NCBI GenBank assembly: GCA_910588245.1 | Contig: CAJUQP010000004.1 | Location: 1-64,000, forward strand | Length of the DNA: 64,000 bases | Direction: 5' to 3' | From: an uncultured Muribaculaceae bacterium | Lineage (GTDB): Bacteria; Bacteroidota; Bacteroidia; Bacteroidales; Muribaculaceae | Part shown: one piece after another, positions 1 through 8,862 of the stretch | Numbering within the stretch: position 1 is the first letter of the stretch | Layout of the letters: each line of letters starts with the position of its first letter | Notes under the pieces: model-generated | The model's input: the letters and a program-made list of their open reading frames with translations, nothing else | The model's database searches: none | Told to the model about the DNA's origin: nothing | Position numbers and translations under genes: made by a program

Positions 1-1118
1 ATGGCCCTGAGAAGCCATCATTACGAGAACATTGACATTCTGCAACCCCCGTCAGGAAGCCACCGAGCAAAGCGAGGAAATCAGCAAAAAGGAGTCTGAT
101 TGTCCGACCAGTCCGACTCGTCCGAACGGTCCGACTCGTCTGACCATCCGCAATTCTCACCGCTCGGAGTCCCATACTCCGAGCCACGCAAGGAGTATCG
201 GAAAAAGATCGGCGAAGATTGACCGCCGGATGCCACCGCCGTGTCGAGGCTGAAAGCCTCGATCCCCCGGCCCCTTCACTCTTCACCCTTCACTCTTCAC
301 TCTTTGCACAGAGCGCACCACTCTTTGCGCAGAGCGCATCCCCTGACGGAAGCCATCCGGCGAGACCGAAGCAAAAGCGAAGAGTCTGTCTGTTCCCAGA
401 CCACCTCCGAACTTTTGTTGGCAGTGATGCCCCACGACAGGCAGCCAAGCTTTAATGAGCAATTTCGAATTGCGAATTAGAATATGAATTAATTACCTTA
501 CCCGCAACTAATTCAAAATTCAACATTCCAAATTCAAAATTGCAGCAAGCTTCGCTGCTTCCGGTCGCTTCATAAAGGTCCCGCACAATGTAATTAGGTT
601 TAGCTGCGACTGAGTCATGCTCCCGGAAACACAGTCCCCAGTCGCCGATGCCTTATAATTCCTGCTTAATCATGATTAATCTTAACAATAGCATTATAAC
701 CGCGTGGCAAGTTGCTTTTGCTTGAGGGTGTCTGATTACGAGTTAATAAGGTAATCACAATTACTAATCGCAACTTGCTAATTTCTAATTGAGATTGTCG
801 TTCGCCGTCATAACGATCAGGCGGCACTTCCGCGGATGGCTTTCAGTGTCGGTAGGCCGACACTGAAAAAAGACAAAAGAATAAGGCCATGAAAACTATC
901 TGCAAAACATTGTCAGACAGTTTTTCATGGCCTTTTTTTATTTCTTGGAAATTACTTCAAATCTTCTGCCAAAATACCATGAGGCGTTCCTGTATTTTAC
1001 TTTGTGCGTGGACTACATTATATAATTAAGGAGTAAGCGGGTGACACATTCGCCGGAACCGGGAACGCATGGGGCGAACCATGCCTGGATGAGGCAAATC
1101 GGGATAATGCGTGAAAGT
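1..1118. other. Non-coding, repeat-rich region with no supported gene
   Basis: I see no convincing gene here. Short open frames exist but have biased, repetitive composition. The stretch holds tandem variants of tccgactcg/tccgaccag (about 101-150), a cttcactcttcac repeat (about 274-302), two copies of a ctttgc-cagagcgca element (about 302-340), and AT-rich attcaaaattcaac-type sequence (about 508-542) that recurs near 56650-56830. Two hairpins close the region (841-868 and 883-938). It reads like degraded intergenic DNA, possibly with a small RNA ending at 938. Confidence 0.6.
883..938 (+). terminator. Rho-independent terminator-like hairpin with T-run
   Basis: The arms aaggccatgaaaa and ttttcatggcctt enclose an imperfect inner stem and are followed by seven T residues. 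A second perfect hairpin (tttcagtgtcgg / ccgacactgaaa, 841-868) lies just upstream. No coding gene ends here, so it may end an unannotated small RNA or be left from a lost gene. Confidence 0.6.
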
Positions 1119-1141
1119 TCGGAAACATGTTTTTAAACATA
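1119..1141 (+). promoter_or_regulatory. Putative operator upstream of gdhA, shared with the EF-G paralogue
   Basis: This 23-nt element contains ATGTTTTTAAACAT (1127-1140), an imperfect palindrome. It matches 22 of 23 positions at 42306-42328 upstream of the EF-G-like gene, and its 14-nt core occurs on the minus strand at 36106-36119 upstream of the SulP gene. It ends 19 nt before the gdhA -33 box, a typical activator position. The binding factor is unknown. Confidence 0.5.
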
Positions 1142-1160
1142 TTATTTTTTGGGCGGATAA

Positions 1161-1192
1161 TTTGGAGGAATCAAAAATCGGATGTACTTTTG
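1161..1192 (+). promoter_or_regulatory. Bacteroidetes-type promoter of gdhA
   Basis: TTTG at 1161-1164 and TACTTTTG at 1185-1192 are separated by 20 nt and match the Bacteroidetes primary-sigma consensus exactly. Transcription would start near 1199, giving a leader of about 120 nt. That leader holds a 13-codon open frame (1205-1246) and a weak stem-loop around 1236-1256. Confidence 0.7.
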
Positions 1193-1318
1193 CAATACAA
1201 ATCGATGAGAAACCTTGAAAAACTCGACAAGAGTCTTTCAAAGTGATTGAAAAAAGTCTTAAATTCTGACATTTGTAAAACAGGATTAACATTAACCCAA
1301 TCTTAAAATTGAACAGAC

Positions 1319-2656
1319 ATGAACATCTCTGAGATTATGGCGGGCCTTGAGGCCAAGCATCCCGGCGAAAAAGAGTATCTTCAGGCAGTGAAGGAAGTTC
1401 TCCTTTCAGTTGAAGAGGTCTACAACGAGCATCCTGAGTTTGAAAAAGCGAAGATCGTGGAGCGCATGGTTGAGCCCGACCGTATCTTTACTTTCCGCGT
1501 CACCTGGGTTGACGACAAAGGAGAGGTGCAGAACAATATCGGCTACCGCGTGCAGTTTAACAATGCCATCGGCCCCTACAAGGGCGGCATCCGCTTCCAC
1601 GCTTCAGTCAATCTTTCCATCCTTAAGTTCCTCGGCTTCGAGCAGACATTCAAAAACGCCCTCACAACCCTTCCGATGGGTGGCGGCAAAGGCGGTTCCG
1701 ACTTCAGCCCCCGCGGCAAGAGCGACGCCGAGATCATGCGTTTCTGCCAGGCATTCATACTTGAGCTCTGGCGCAACCTCGGTCCTGACCGCGACGTTCC
1801 GGCAGGCGATATAGGTGTCGGCGGCCGTGAGGTAGGCTACATGTATGGCATGTATAAGAAGCTCGCCCGCGAGAACACAGGCACATTCACAGGCAAAGGT
1901 CTCAGCTTCGGCGGCTCCAGAATCCGTCCGGAGGCCACAGGCTACGGCGCACTCTATTTCGTGCAGGATGTGCTCAAACAGCATGGCCAGGACATCAAGG
2001 GTAAGACAGTGGCAATCTCCGGCTTCGGCAACGTAGCCTGGGGCGCCGCCAAGAAAGCCACAGAACTCGGTGCCAAGGTCATCACGATCTCCGGTCCCGA
2101 CGGCTATATCCTCGACCCCGCAGGTCTTGATGCCGAGAAGATCGAATATATGCTCGAGCTCCGCGCAACAGGCAACGATATCGTAGCTCCTTATGCCGAC
2201 AAATTCCCCGGCTCCACATTCTTCGCCGGCAAGAAGCCCTGGGAGCAGAAAGTCGACATCGCCCTCCCCTGCGCTACGCAGAACGAGCTCAACGGCGAGG
2301 ATGCCAAGCAGCTCATCGCCAACAACGTCTACATGTGTGCCGAGGTCAGCAACATGGGTTGCACACCCGAAGCTATCGACGCCTTCATCGCCAACAAGAC
2401 CATCTACTGCCCGGGCAAGGCTGTGAATGCCGGCGGTGTGGCAACATCCGGTCTTGAGATGACCCAGGATGCCGAGCATCTCCAGTGGAGCGCCGAAGAG
2501 GTCGACAAGAAGCTCCATGAGATCATGAGCTCGATCCACGAGGCTTGCGTGGAATACGGCAAGCAGGATGACGGCTACATCAACTACATGAAGGGCGCCA
2601 ACATCGCCGGATTCATGAAAGTGGCCGACGCCATGATGGGCCAGGGCATCATCTGA
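1319..2656 (+). CDS. gdhA: NADP-type glutamate dehydrogenase
   Basis: Catalyses reversible reductive amination of 2-oxoglutarate with ammonium to glutamate in the cytoplasm, a main ammonium-assimilation route in Bacteroidales. The 445 residues match the usual hexameric bacterial enzyme length. The substrate-binding stretch PYKGGIRFH (about 87-95), the GGGKGG motif with the expected catalytic Lys124, and Asp164 in PAGDIGVGGRE are intact. A Rossmann GFGNVAWG motif lies near residues 235-242. The start follows a strong promoter and a 120-nt leader, and a hairpin with T-run follows the stop. Coenzyme preference (NADP rather than NAD) is inferred from the family. It is probably transcribed alone and may be controlled by the palindrome at 1119-1141. 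Confidence 0.97.
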   Translation: MNISEIMAGLEAKHPGEKEYLQAVKEVLLSVEEVYNEHPEFEKAKIVERMVEPDRIFTFRVTWVDDKGEVQNNIGYRVQFNNAIGPYKGGIRFHASVNLSILKFLGFEQTFKNALTTLPMGGGKGGSDFSPRGKSDAEIMRFCQAFILELWRNLGPDRDVPAGDIGVGGREVGYMYGMYKKLARENTGTFTGKGLSFGGSRIRPEATGYGALYFVQDVLKQHGQDIKGKTVAISGFGNVAWGAAKKATELGAKVITISGPDGYILDPAGLDAEKIEYMLELRATGNDIVAPYADKFPGSTFFAGKKPWEQKVDIALPCATQNELNGEDAKQLIANNVYMCAEVSNMGCTPEAIDAFIANKTIYCPGKAVNAGGVATSGLEMTQDAEHLQWSAEEVDKKLHEIMSSIHEACVEYGKQDDGYINYMKGANIAGFMKVADAMMGQGII

Positions 2657-2724
2657 TTCCTGAATAAGAAGTAAGACAAGATAAAAGAAGCAATAAAAGA
2701 GTAATTGAATGTTTCATCAGCAAG

Positions 2725-2758
2725 AGTAGCCTGCACGTGAGTGTCGGCTACTTTTTTT
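2725..2758 (+). terminator. gdhA terminator
   Basis: The stem agtagcc / ggctact (2725-2731 and 2746-2752) is followed by a run of T residues. Confidence 0.75.
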
Positions 2759-2780
2759 ATTTTTGGAGTTTTCCTATCAA

Positions 2781-2838
2781 TGCATAATCTTTCTGGCAAT
2801 GCATAATGCATAGTGCATAATGCATAATCTTTCTGGCA
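2781..2838. repeat. Direct repeat in gdhA/arabinofuranosidase intergenic region
   Basis: Two exact copies of tgcataatctttctggca (2781-2798 and 2821-2838) flank further tgcataat units. The rest of 2759-2960 shows no gene. Confidence 0.7.
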
Positions 2839-2960
2839 GCGCTTGATGCATACCTAATCCTAACCCAATTAACCCCGACTACTAAACTCGATACGGGAAG
2901 ATAAATACCTGCGAAGCCGGTTTGTCGAAGGTGCATTGAATACTGCCGACAGTAATAATA

Positions 2961-2996
2961 CAGACTCCGTGGCTTGCGGTCAAGCCACGGAGTCTG
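2961..2996 (-). terminator. Hairpin downstream of the GH51 gene
   Basis: Perfect 15-bp arms (2961-2975 and 2982-2996) enclose a 6-nt loop, downstream of the minus-strand arabinofuranosidase gene. No clean T-run follows, so terminator function is likely but not certain. Confidence 0.55.
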
Positions 2997-3036
2997 TGTC
3001 AATGCTGTACGGATAAATAATCCTCAGGATGAAGGA

Positions 3037-5514
3037 TTATTTTGAAAGGCGGAAGATCGTGAATGAGTACGGAGGAAGAGGAGCCTTGAAGAATGGCGAC
3101 TCCAGGGCTACACGGTCGATCTTCACAGATGCCTGAGTGTCGGCAGGCTTGCCGCTCATCACAGTCCTGACCGAGTTGACAGTGCCTTGTCCTTCGGGAT
3201 AGAATTTCTTGAGATCCACCTCCATGAGTGTCTCCACGGGAAGAAGATTCACAAGCTTGACAATTATGTCTCCGCTCTTTTCGTCTTTCACTATGGACGC
3301 CCCGACACGCGCCTTAGCCTTATCGTTGTCGGTATTGACCTGCAGGCGGCTGTTGAGGTAGCTGTCGCCGGAGTTCTCCCCGTAAAGGCGCATCGTCTGA
3401 TAGTCGGTGGTGGGATTGATCTCCGTGTTGTTGAAATAGATCAGGTCGGGACGCCACTGAGTATGGTTCTCCTTGGCAAGAAGAGGGGCATAGGAACTCA
3501 TCGACACCACATCACCGTTTCTCTCCACCGCCGTGAGATAGAGCGCCTCAGCGAGAGCTGTCTCGATATTGGAAGGGCGCCCCGGGAGATGCGCGGCCCA
3601 TTCGCCAAGATATACTTTCGTGCCGTCGCGGTCGTAATCATCATAGTAGTCCTGATTGTATATGAGCCATGCCGGATCAACATAATAATGTTCATCGACA
3701 AGGTCGAGCTTCTGCTCGCGGGCAATGCGCCATCCCTCATCGTAATCGGCGCCCTCATAGAAAGGACCTACCGTGCCGACGACCATAATCTCAGGATGCG
3801 CCTTCTTGACAGCGGCGTTTATCCTGTTGAAACGCTCCTCGAAAACCTCCGTGATCATATCCTCGTTGCCAATGCCGAGATATTTCAGATTGAACGGCTC
3901 GGGATGCCCCGCAGCGGCTCTCCTGGCGCCCCAGCCGGAATCGGCGGGGCCGTTGGCATATTCTATGAGATCGAGCACATCCTGGATGTAGCTGTCGAGC
4001 GAATCCATGGGAAGGCCACCCTGCTGGCCGTATCTTGTCAGGTCGTCATGAGTGAAACGCGATGGCCAGCCGGAGTTCTGGCAAGGCACAGCCGCGGCCA
4101 AAACGGGGAGAGGTTCGGCGCCGATATCCTCGCAGAACTGGAAATACTCGTGATATCCCAGGCCACGCGTCTGATGATAGCCCCAGAGATTGGCGAGGGG
4201 CTTACGCTCCTCGAGCTTACCGATCGACCCTTTCCAGTCATAAATATTGTCAAGGCCGTTGCCGTGGGCCACACATCCGCCCGGGAAACGCACGAATCTC
4301 GGCTTCAGGTCGGCGAGAGTCTGCGCGAGATCAGCCCTCAGACCGTTCTCACGTCCTTTGAAAGTGTTCACAGGGAAAAGGCTCACCATGTCGAGATCAA
4401 GAGTGCCACCGTTTTTGGGCACGATCTGCAGCGATGCCTTGGAGCAATACTCATCGGGCACGAGCACGAGCTCATAGTCTTTCCAGTCGCGCGAAGATTT
4501 GAGCTTAAGCTTCCCGGAGGCAAGGCGGCGTCCCTGATCAGAGACCAGATTCACGTCAAGAGGCATACGCTTGTCAGAACGGGCCTTCAGCCTGAGCCGG
4601 TAAGGCTCCCCTTTCTTCAAGGCGATCCCGTCGAAGCCGGAGTTTATGAAAGCATTGCCGCCATTGTTTATCACGTTGGCTATTCCCCCCTTGACATCCA
4701 GGCGTGCGTAATGCGGGTTATTAGGATGGATCGGATCGTCTGTGGCGATATCGAAACCGATCTTGTCGCCCACAACCGACCAGGCGTACTTCGGCCCCCA
4801 TTCCTTCACCCTACCCTCTCCGGGCGTGTATTCAAAATCGCGGTTCTGGATAAGCTCTCCATAAAGTCCGCCATCGGCCGCATAGTTGATATCCTCAAAG
4901 AAAATACCCATCAGAAGGGGACTTATGGCCTTTGACGAACCGTCGGCGGTGACAGAGGCTTTCAGAGGCTCCAGACCGGCGAAACGCTCGGCATCCTTAT
5001 CGGCATGCTCCGAATAGAGGGCGGCAAGTTCACCGCGCTTTGCCACATGGGCCTCAAGACGGTCGACAGTGGCTTTGTCGGTCTTCATCATGTTGCCGCT
5101 CTCCATACGGCCGTTGATCTCGACAGCCGCAGGCAGGAAACCTACGTTGGAACGGAAGGTAAGCTTAGAAGTATCTGAGGCTGCAAGATACTTCTGCGGC
5201 TTCCACGTGATAAGGTCGGGCGACTCAGCCCAGCCGATCACGGAGCCGTCGGGCGTGGCGCGGAAAAGCAACGACCAGCCCGCGGAGGTCGGAAACAGCT
5301 GTGGATTCCACATCTTCTTTCCCGAACCCCAGGGTCCGAAGTCAGAACGGACAAAATCAAAGCCGTTGCCGATGGATCGCCATTGACCCCCCTCTTCCCT
5401 CACGGCGATCTTCAGACCGCCGTCGCCCTTCTCAGGGGAATAGAAAAAAAGATCGGTAGCTCCCGCCGTCAATGCCGAGACAGCGAGAAACCCTGATATA
5501 AGCAATTTATTCAT
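3037..5514 (-). CDS. Secreted GH51-type alpha-L-arabinofuranosidase
   Basis: Predicted to release terminal arabinofuranose from arabinan or arabinoxylan side chains, outside the cytoplasm. Residues 1-19 form a Sec signal peptide (MNKLLISGFLAVSALTAGAT). Residues about 20-130 resemble a fragment of a beta-propeller glycosidase (motifs MWNPQLFP and WAESPDLITW). Residues about 190-825 are a GH51-like catalytic region: FFEDIN near 205, a carbohydrate-binding-like insert (about 225-380), FVRFPGGC near 407, acid/base Glu551 in GIGNED, and nucleophile Glu638 in YLGEWA. The C-terminal beta domain ends in YSFTIFRLSK. No SusC/SusD genes adjoin it, so it is not part of a visible polysaccharide utilisation locus. 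Exact substrate cannot be read from sequence. Confidence 0.9.
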   Translation of the reverse strand: MNKLLISGFLAVSALTAGATDLFFYSPEKGDGGLKIAVREEGGQWRSIGNGFDFVRSDFGPWGSGKKMWNPQLFPTSAGWSLLFRATPDGSVIGWAESPDLITWKPQKYLAASDTSKLTFRSNVGFLPAAVEINGRMESGNMMKTDKATVDRLEAHVAKRGELAALYSEHADKDAERFAGLEPLKASVTADGSSKAISPLLMGIFFEDINYAADGGLYGELIQNRDFEYTPGEGRVKEWGPKYAWSVVGDKIGFDIATDDPIHPNNPHYARLDVKGGIANVINNGGNAFINSGFDGIALKKGEPYRLRLKARSDKRMPLDVNLVSDQGRRLASGKLKLKSSRDWKDYELVLVPDEYCSKASLQIVPKNGGTLDLDMVSLFPVNTFKGRENGLRADLAQTLADLKPRFVRFPGGCVAHGNGLDNIYDWKGSIGKLEERKPLANLWGYHQTRGLGYHEYFQFCEDIGAEPLPVLAAAVPCQNSGWPSRFTHDDLTRYGQQGGLPMDSLDSYIQDVLDLIEYANGPADSGWGARRAAAGHPEPFNLKYLGIGNEDMITEVFEERFNRINAAVKKAHPEIMVVGTVGPFYEGADYDEGWRIAREQKLDLVDEHYYVDPAWLIYNQDYYDDYDRDGTKVYLGEWAAHLPGRPSNIETALAEALYLTAVERNGDVVSMSSYAPLLAKENHTQWRPDLIYFNNTEINPTTDYQTMRLYGENSGDSYLNSRLQVNTDNDKAKARVGASIVKDEKSGDIIVKLVNLLPVETLMEVDLKKFYPEGQGTVNSVRTVMSGKPADTQASVKIDRVALESPFFKAPLPPYSFTIFRLSK

Positions 5515-5597
5515 TACCTTGAACAGTTAGTTAGATTTTTGTCAAAGTTAAGAATAAAAAACCTAAATCACAAATTATATCTTCTCACAGGGAAAGG

Positions 5598-7046
5598 TCA
5601 GCGCCCGGAAGCACCCTGGCTTGTTGCCTTCCGCGCAGTCGCGGAGGAGGGCCAGGGGAAATTGGCTGGATTGAGAGTGAGATGCACGTCTTTGTCCTTA
5701 AGGCGCACCTTCACATAATCTGTCAGCTTAGCCCTGTCGGCGGCATTCATGCCGCGCGGAGCGTTGACGAAGATCATGTTGACCGTATCGGAGGGCTCCT
5801 TACCCGATGTCCCGGCAGTGGAGGCGGCCACAATCCGGGAGATTGCTATATCCTTAATGTCAGGGAACAGGACCTTGATCTCAGGAACAATCCTGACACT
5901 CTCGTCGGAATATGATTCATGGGTCTTTATCACAGTCTTAAGCGAATCGATAGTGTTCTGCCGGGCAGATATATCCTGCTGGAGCACGGCGTAGAAACGG
6001 CCGAGATCCTTCCCGTCGTCAGGTCCTTTCTCCGATATGGAGAAGCCCTGCTTGATATTTAGCACGGTGCCACCGAGTCCGAGACTGTCGAGCTTGTTGA
6101 TCATGGCGAGCTGAAGGGAATCCTTGGGAAGAGCCGCCCCGATAAGCGTGACATCGATATATCTTTTGCCATGGGAGATGTATTGACGGTGGTTGAGCAC
6201 CTGAGTGTTGGGAAACACCATCTCCTTCTCCACAAAGGAGGTAGCCTCGTTTATAAAGATACTCTTGCGTATCATCCCGTAGGTGAGGTAGCAGCTCACC
6301 CCTATCGTGGCGAACACAATCGAATAGACAATTGTCTGCACCCTTTTGTTGCGGCGCGTATCCTGATAGACCACATTCTTATATTTCAGGAGCTTCACTC
6401 CGATCCAAGTGGCGAACAGGATGAAAATCATGTTGGTGAAGAAGAGATAGAGGGCTCCGAAAAAGAACTGTGGCTGCAGAGTGGCTATGCCGTAGCCGGC
6501 AGTGCAAAGCGGAGGCATGAGCGACGTGGCGATGGCGACACCGGGCATCACCTGCCCCTTGTTCTTGCAGGCTATGCTCAGGATTCCGGCGGCGCCACCG
6601 AAAAGAGCCACGAATACATCGTAGATCGATGGAGAAGTCCTGGCAAGCAACTGGCTCGACCCCTCATACTGAGGAGATATCAGGAAATATATGGCCGAAG
6701 CGATCAGCGAGCCAAGAATCGCCATGCCGATATTCTTGAGTCCCCTCTGTAGAAGAGTATAATCCTGGATGCCGATAGCCAGTCCCATGCCGATGATGGG
6801 CCCCATGAGGGGAGAGATAAGCATCGCGCCGATCACCACCGGTGTGCTGTCGGTGTTGAGTCCGAGCGACGCTATGAATATCGCGAATATAAGCACAAGG
6901 AGCTGACTCCCCTTGAAACTCACACCGGAGCGGATACTCGTCTCAGCCTCGCTCTGAGGCACGAGATCTTCGGCAACATTGAAATATGACACAAGCTCAT
7001 CGCGGAATCTATCGAGCTTCGCTTTTATCGCTGGGTTCATGGGCAT
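5598..7046 (-). CDS. DUF389 / TIGR00341 family multi-pass membrane protein
   Basis: Recognised by the family core near residues 40-115: repeated hydrophobic helices with LIFAIFIASLGLNTDSTPVVIGAMLISPLMGP and IGMGLAIG. About six further helices run to roughly residue 250 (motif ATSLMPPLCTAGYG, common in this family). A soluble C-terminal region of about 220 residues follows. The family occurs widely in bacteria and its function is not settled. Genes upstream (a GNAT enzyme) and downstream (arabinofuranosidase) give no functional clue. The start at MPMNPAIKAKLDRF is chosen for the charged cytoplasmic N-terminus; MNPAIKAK is an equally good start two codons later. Confidence 0.85.
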   Translation of the reverse strand: MPMNPAIKAKLDRFRDELVSYFNVAEDLVPQSEAETSIRSGVSFKGSQLLVLIFAIFIASLGLNTDSTPVVIGAMLISPLMGPIIGMGLAIGIQDYTLLQRGLKNIGMAILGSLIASAIYFLISPQYEGSSQLLARTSPSIYDVFVALFGGAAGILSIACKNKGQVMPGVAIATSLMPPLCTAGYGIATLQPQFFFGALYLFFTNMIFILFATWIGVKLLKYKNVVYQDTRRNKRVQTIVYSIVFATIGVSCYLTYGMIRKSIFINEATSFVEKEMVFPNTQVLNHRQYISHGKRYIDVTLIGAALPKDSLQLAMINKLDSLGLGGTVLNIKQGFSISEKGPDDGKDLGRFYAVLQQDISARQNTIDSLKTVIKTHESYSDESVRIVPEIKVLFPDIKDIAISRIVAASTAGTSGKEPSDTVNMIFVNAPRGMNAADRAKLTDYVKVRLKDKDVHLTLNPANFPWPSSATARKATSQGASGR

Positions 7047-7182
7047 GACGGTTTAAGTCGGGATACACATATGATATATAGGCGTCGGAAAGGGCATTAT
7101 GAGTTTCTTCCGAGAAATACCTTATAATGCCATCCGCCTATAGCGGACAACGGGCGTCTAAAGGAAAACAATCCGGACAGAT

Positions 7183-7701
7183 TTATGGTTGAATCTTCAC
7201 GGGAATGGCGACCTGACCGAGAAGAAGTTCATAGTCTTCTATGTCGAGCCATCTGCCGAATTTGTATCCCACTTCATGGAAGTGTGACACTTTGCGGAAG
7301 CCAAGGCTTTCATGAAGATGTATGCTCGCTTCATTGCCTTCCGTGATGCAAGCCACGAGCACATGCACACCCGCCTCCCGGCAAGCGCTTACAAGCCTCT
7401 CCATAAGCGCCCGTCCAACGCCCGAACGCCGGTAGTCCTCTCCGACATAGACAGTTGTCTCGAGAGTCCGGGAATAAGCCTCCTTCCCTTTCCAGACATG
7501 GGCATAGCAATAACCTGCGACATGTCCATCAATCTCGCATACGAAATACGGAGCCCTCAACGAAAGCTCCCTTATGCGATTCTCCATCGACTCAACCGAT
7601 ACCAATTCTTTCTCGAAAGTGATAGTTGTATGCAGTATGCACCGGTTGTAGATCCCGGCGATCTCGCGCGCATCTGAAAGTCTTACTTCTCGCAAAAACA
7701 T
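7183..7701 (-). CDS. GNAT-family N-acetyltransferase, phosphinothricin-acetyltransferase-like
   Basis: A 172-residue cytoplasmic acetyl-CoA-dependent N-acyltransferase. The N-terminal LREVRLSDAREIAGIYN and the acetyl-CoA loop YRRSGVGRALM (about residues 90-100) are typical of GNAT enzymes. The sequence TTITFEKE and the later LHESLGFRKVSHFHEVGYKFGRWLDI resemble the Pat/Bar subgroup, which acetylates amino acids or analogues such as methionine derivatives. The natural substrate is unknown. A TATTTTTG -7-like element lies just upstream on the minus strand (7720-7727). Confidence 0.88.
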   Translation of the reverse strand: MFLREVRLSDAREIAGIYNRCILHTTITFEKELVSVESMENRIRELSLRAPYFVCEIDGHVAGYCYAHVWKGKEAYSRTLETTVYVGEDYRRSGVGRALMERLVSACREAGVHVLVACITEGNEASIHLHESLGFRKVSHFHEVGYKFGRWLDIEDYELLLGQVAIPVKIQP

Positions 7702-7817
7702 AATTACATATTTTTACTGCAAAAATACACAAAGATGTCCGAAAATCCAATTTTAAGGATCAAAATGTCAGTCACAGGGTATGGGAAGAGCTAAATGGCC
7801 ATAATACTCCGGCGTGA

Positions 7818-7849
7818 TTTGGGAAGATGCGAATTTTTGATTAACTTTG
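7818..7849 (+). promoter_or_regulatory. Bacteroidetes-type promoter of dapA
   Basis: TTTG (7818-7821), 20 nt, TAACTTTG (7842-7849). The expected transcript start near 7856 is only about 15 nt before the dapA ATG at 7871. This rules out the in-frame start at 7847, which lies inside the -7 box. Confidence 0.75.
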
Positions 7850-7870
7850 CATCATCTATACAACAACCTT

Positions 7871-8806
7871 ATGGCTGAATTAAATCTGAAAGGCCTGGGA
7901 GTGGCCCTTGTGACTCCCTTCAAGAAAGATAAATCCGTAGACTTCGAAGCACTCCGCCGCATGGTGGAATATGTGATTGAAGGACAAAGCGACTACATCG
8001 TGGTGCTTGGCACCACAGGCGAAACCCCGGCTCTCTTCCCGGAAGAGAAAGCCCTGATAAGACAGGCAATCATCAGCACAAATAACGGGCGCGTCCCCCT
8101 CATCCTCGGAGTCGGAGGCAACAACACCCAGGCCGTGGTCAATGAGCTCCAGACAGCTGACTTCACAGGCTTCTCCGCGATCCTGTCGGTGGTGCCTTTC
8201 TACAACAAACCTTCGCAGGAGGGGCTCTACCGCCATTACGAGGCCATAGCAAAAGCCTCTCCCCTCCCCGTCGTGCTCTACAACGTGCCCGGGCGCACAG
8301 GCGTCAACATGTCGGCGGCCACAACACTGTCGCTGGCACGCGATTTCGACAACATCATAGGCATCAAGGAGGCTTCGGGCAATTTCCTGCAGATCGAGGA
8401 GATCATCAAGAACAAGCCAGAGAAGTTCGATGTCATATCGGGCGACGACAGCATCACCTATCCCCTGATGACACTCGGCGCGGTAGGCGTGATCTCCGTG
8501 ATCGGAAACGCATTCCCGATGGAATTCGGAAGAATGGTGCGTCTCTGTCTCGAAGGGAATTTCCAGGAGGCGATGCCGATACATTTCAGATTCAACGAAC
8601 TTTTCAATCTCCTTTTCGTAGATGGCAATCCCGCGGGAGTGAAATGCACGCTCAACGCCCTCGGCCTTATCCAGAACGAGCTTCGACTTCCTCTTGTGCC
8701 CACAAGGATGAGCACCAACGAGAAGATCCACAGACTTCTGGAGCAACTCTACACACCCTCGGCCCACGAGAAAACCACAGGAGAACATCTCTTCCCCAAG
8801 GCATGA
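7871..8806 (+). CDS. dapA: 4-hydroxy-tetrahydrodipicolinate synthase
   Basis: Condenses pyruvate with aspartate semialdehyde, the first committed step to diaminopimelate and lysine. The aldolase-type (beta/alpha)8 barrel of 311 residues is the usual length. Motifs present: GTTGETP near the N-terminus, YNVPGRTGVNM containing the catalytic Tyr, and GIKEASGN with the Schiff-base Lys. The start at MAELNLKG is chosen because the promoter places the transcript start at about 7856. The pathway partners dapF and dapL lie 30 kb away in this window. dnaG begins 56 nt after the stop and could be co-transcribed. Confidence 0.96.
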   Translation: MAELNLKGLGVALVTPFKKDKSVDFEALRRMVEYVIEGQSDYIVVLGTTGETPALFPEEKALIRQAIISTNNGRVPLILGVGGNNTQAVVNELQTADFTGFSAILSVVPFYNKPSQEGLYRHYEAIAKASPLPVVLYNVPGRTGVNMSAATTLSLARDFDNIIGIKEASGNFLQIEEIIKNKPEKFDVISGDDSITYPLMTLGAVGVISVIGNAFPMEFGRMVRLCLEGNFQEAMPIHFRFNELFNLLFVDGNPAGVKCTLNALGLIQNELRLPLVPTRMSTNEKIHRLLEQLYTPSAHEKTTGEHLFPKA

Positions 8807-8862
8807 CAGGCCGCTCAAAGCTCCATGAGTAATCCATCTTCCTCCAACGGAAGCAGGCGCTG

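Noticed and set aside
32..480. Three short overlapping open frames in the first 0.5 kb
   Set aside because: Composition is repetitive (Ser/Arg/Pro/His), with no homology recognised and no promoter or start context.
3187..4935. Long open frame of 582 codons opposite the arabinofuranosidase gene
   Set aside because: It is antisense to a gene with clear catalytic motifs, shows no family pattern and ends within it. Such long shadows arise from GC-rich third positions. The same applies to long antisense frames over gdhA, dapA, the EF-G-like gene and glgP.
7847..7870. Upstream start for dapA
   Set aside because: It lies within the -7 box of the promoter, and the conserved protein starts at 7871.
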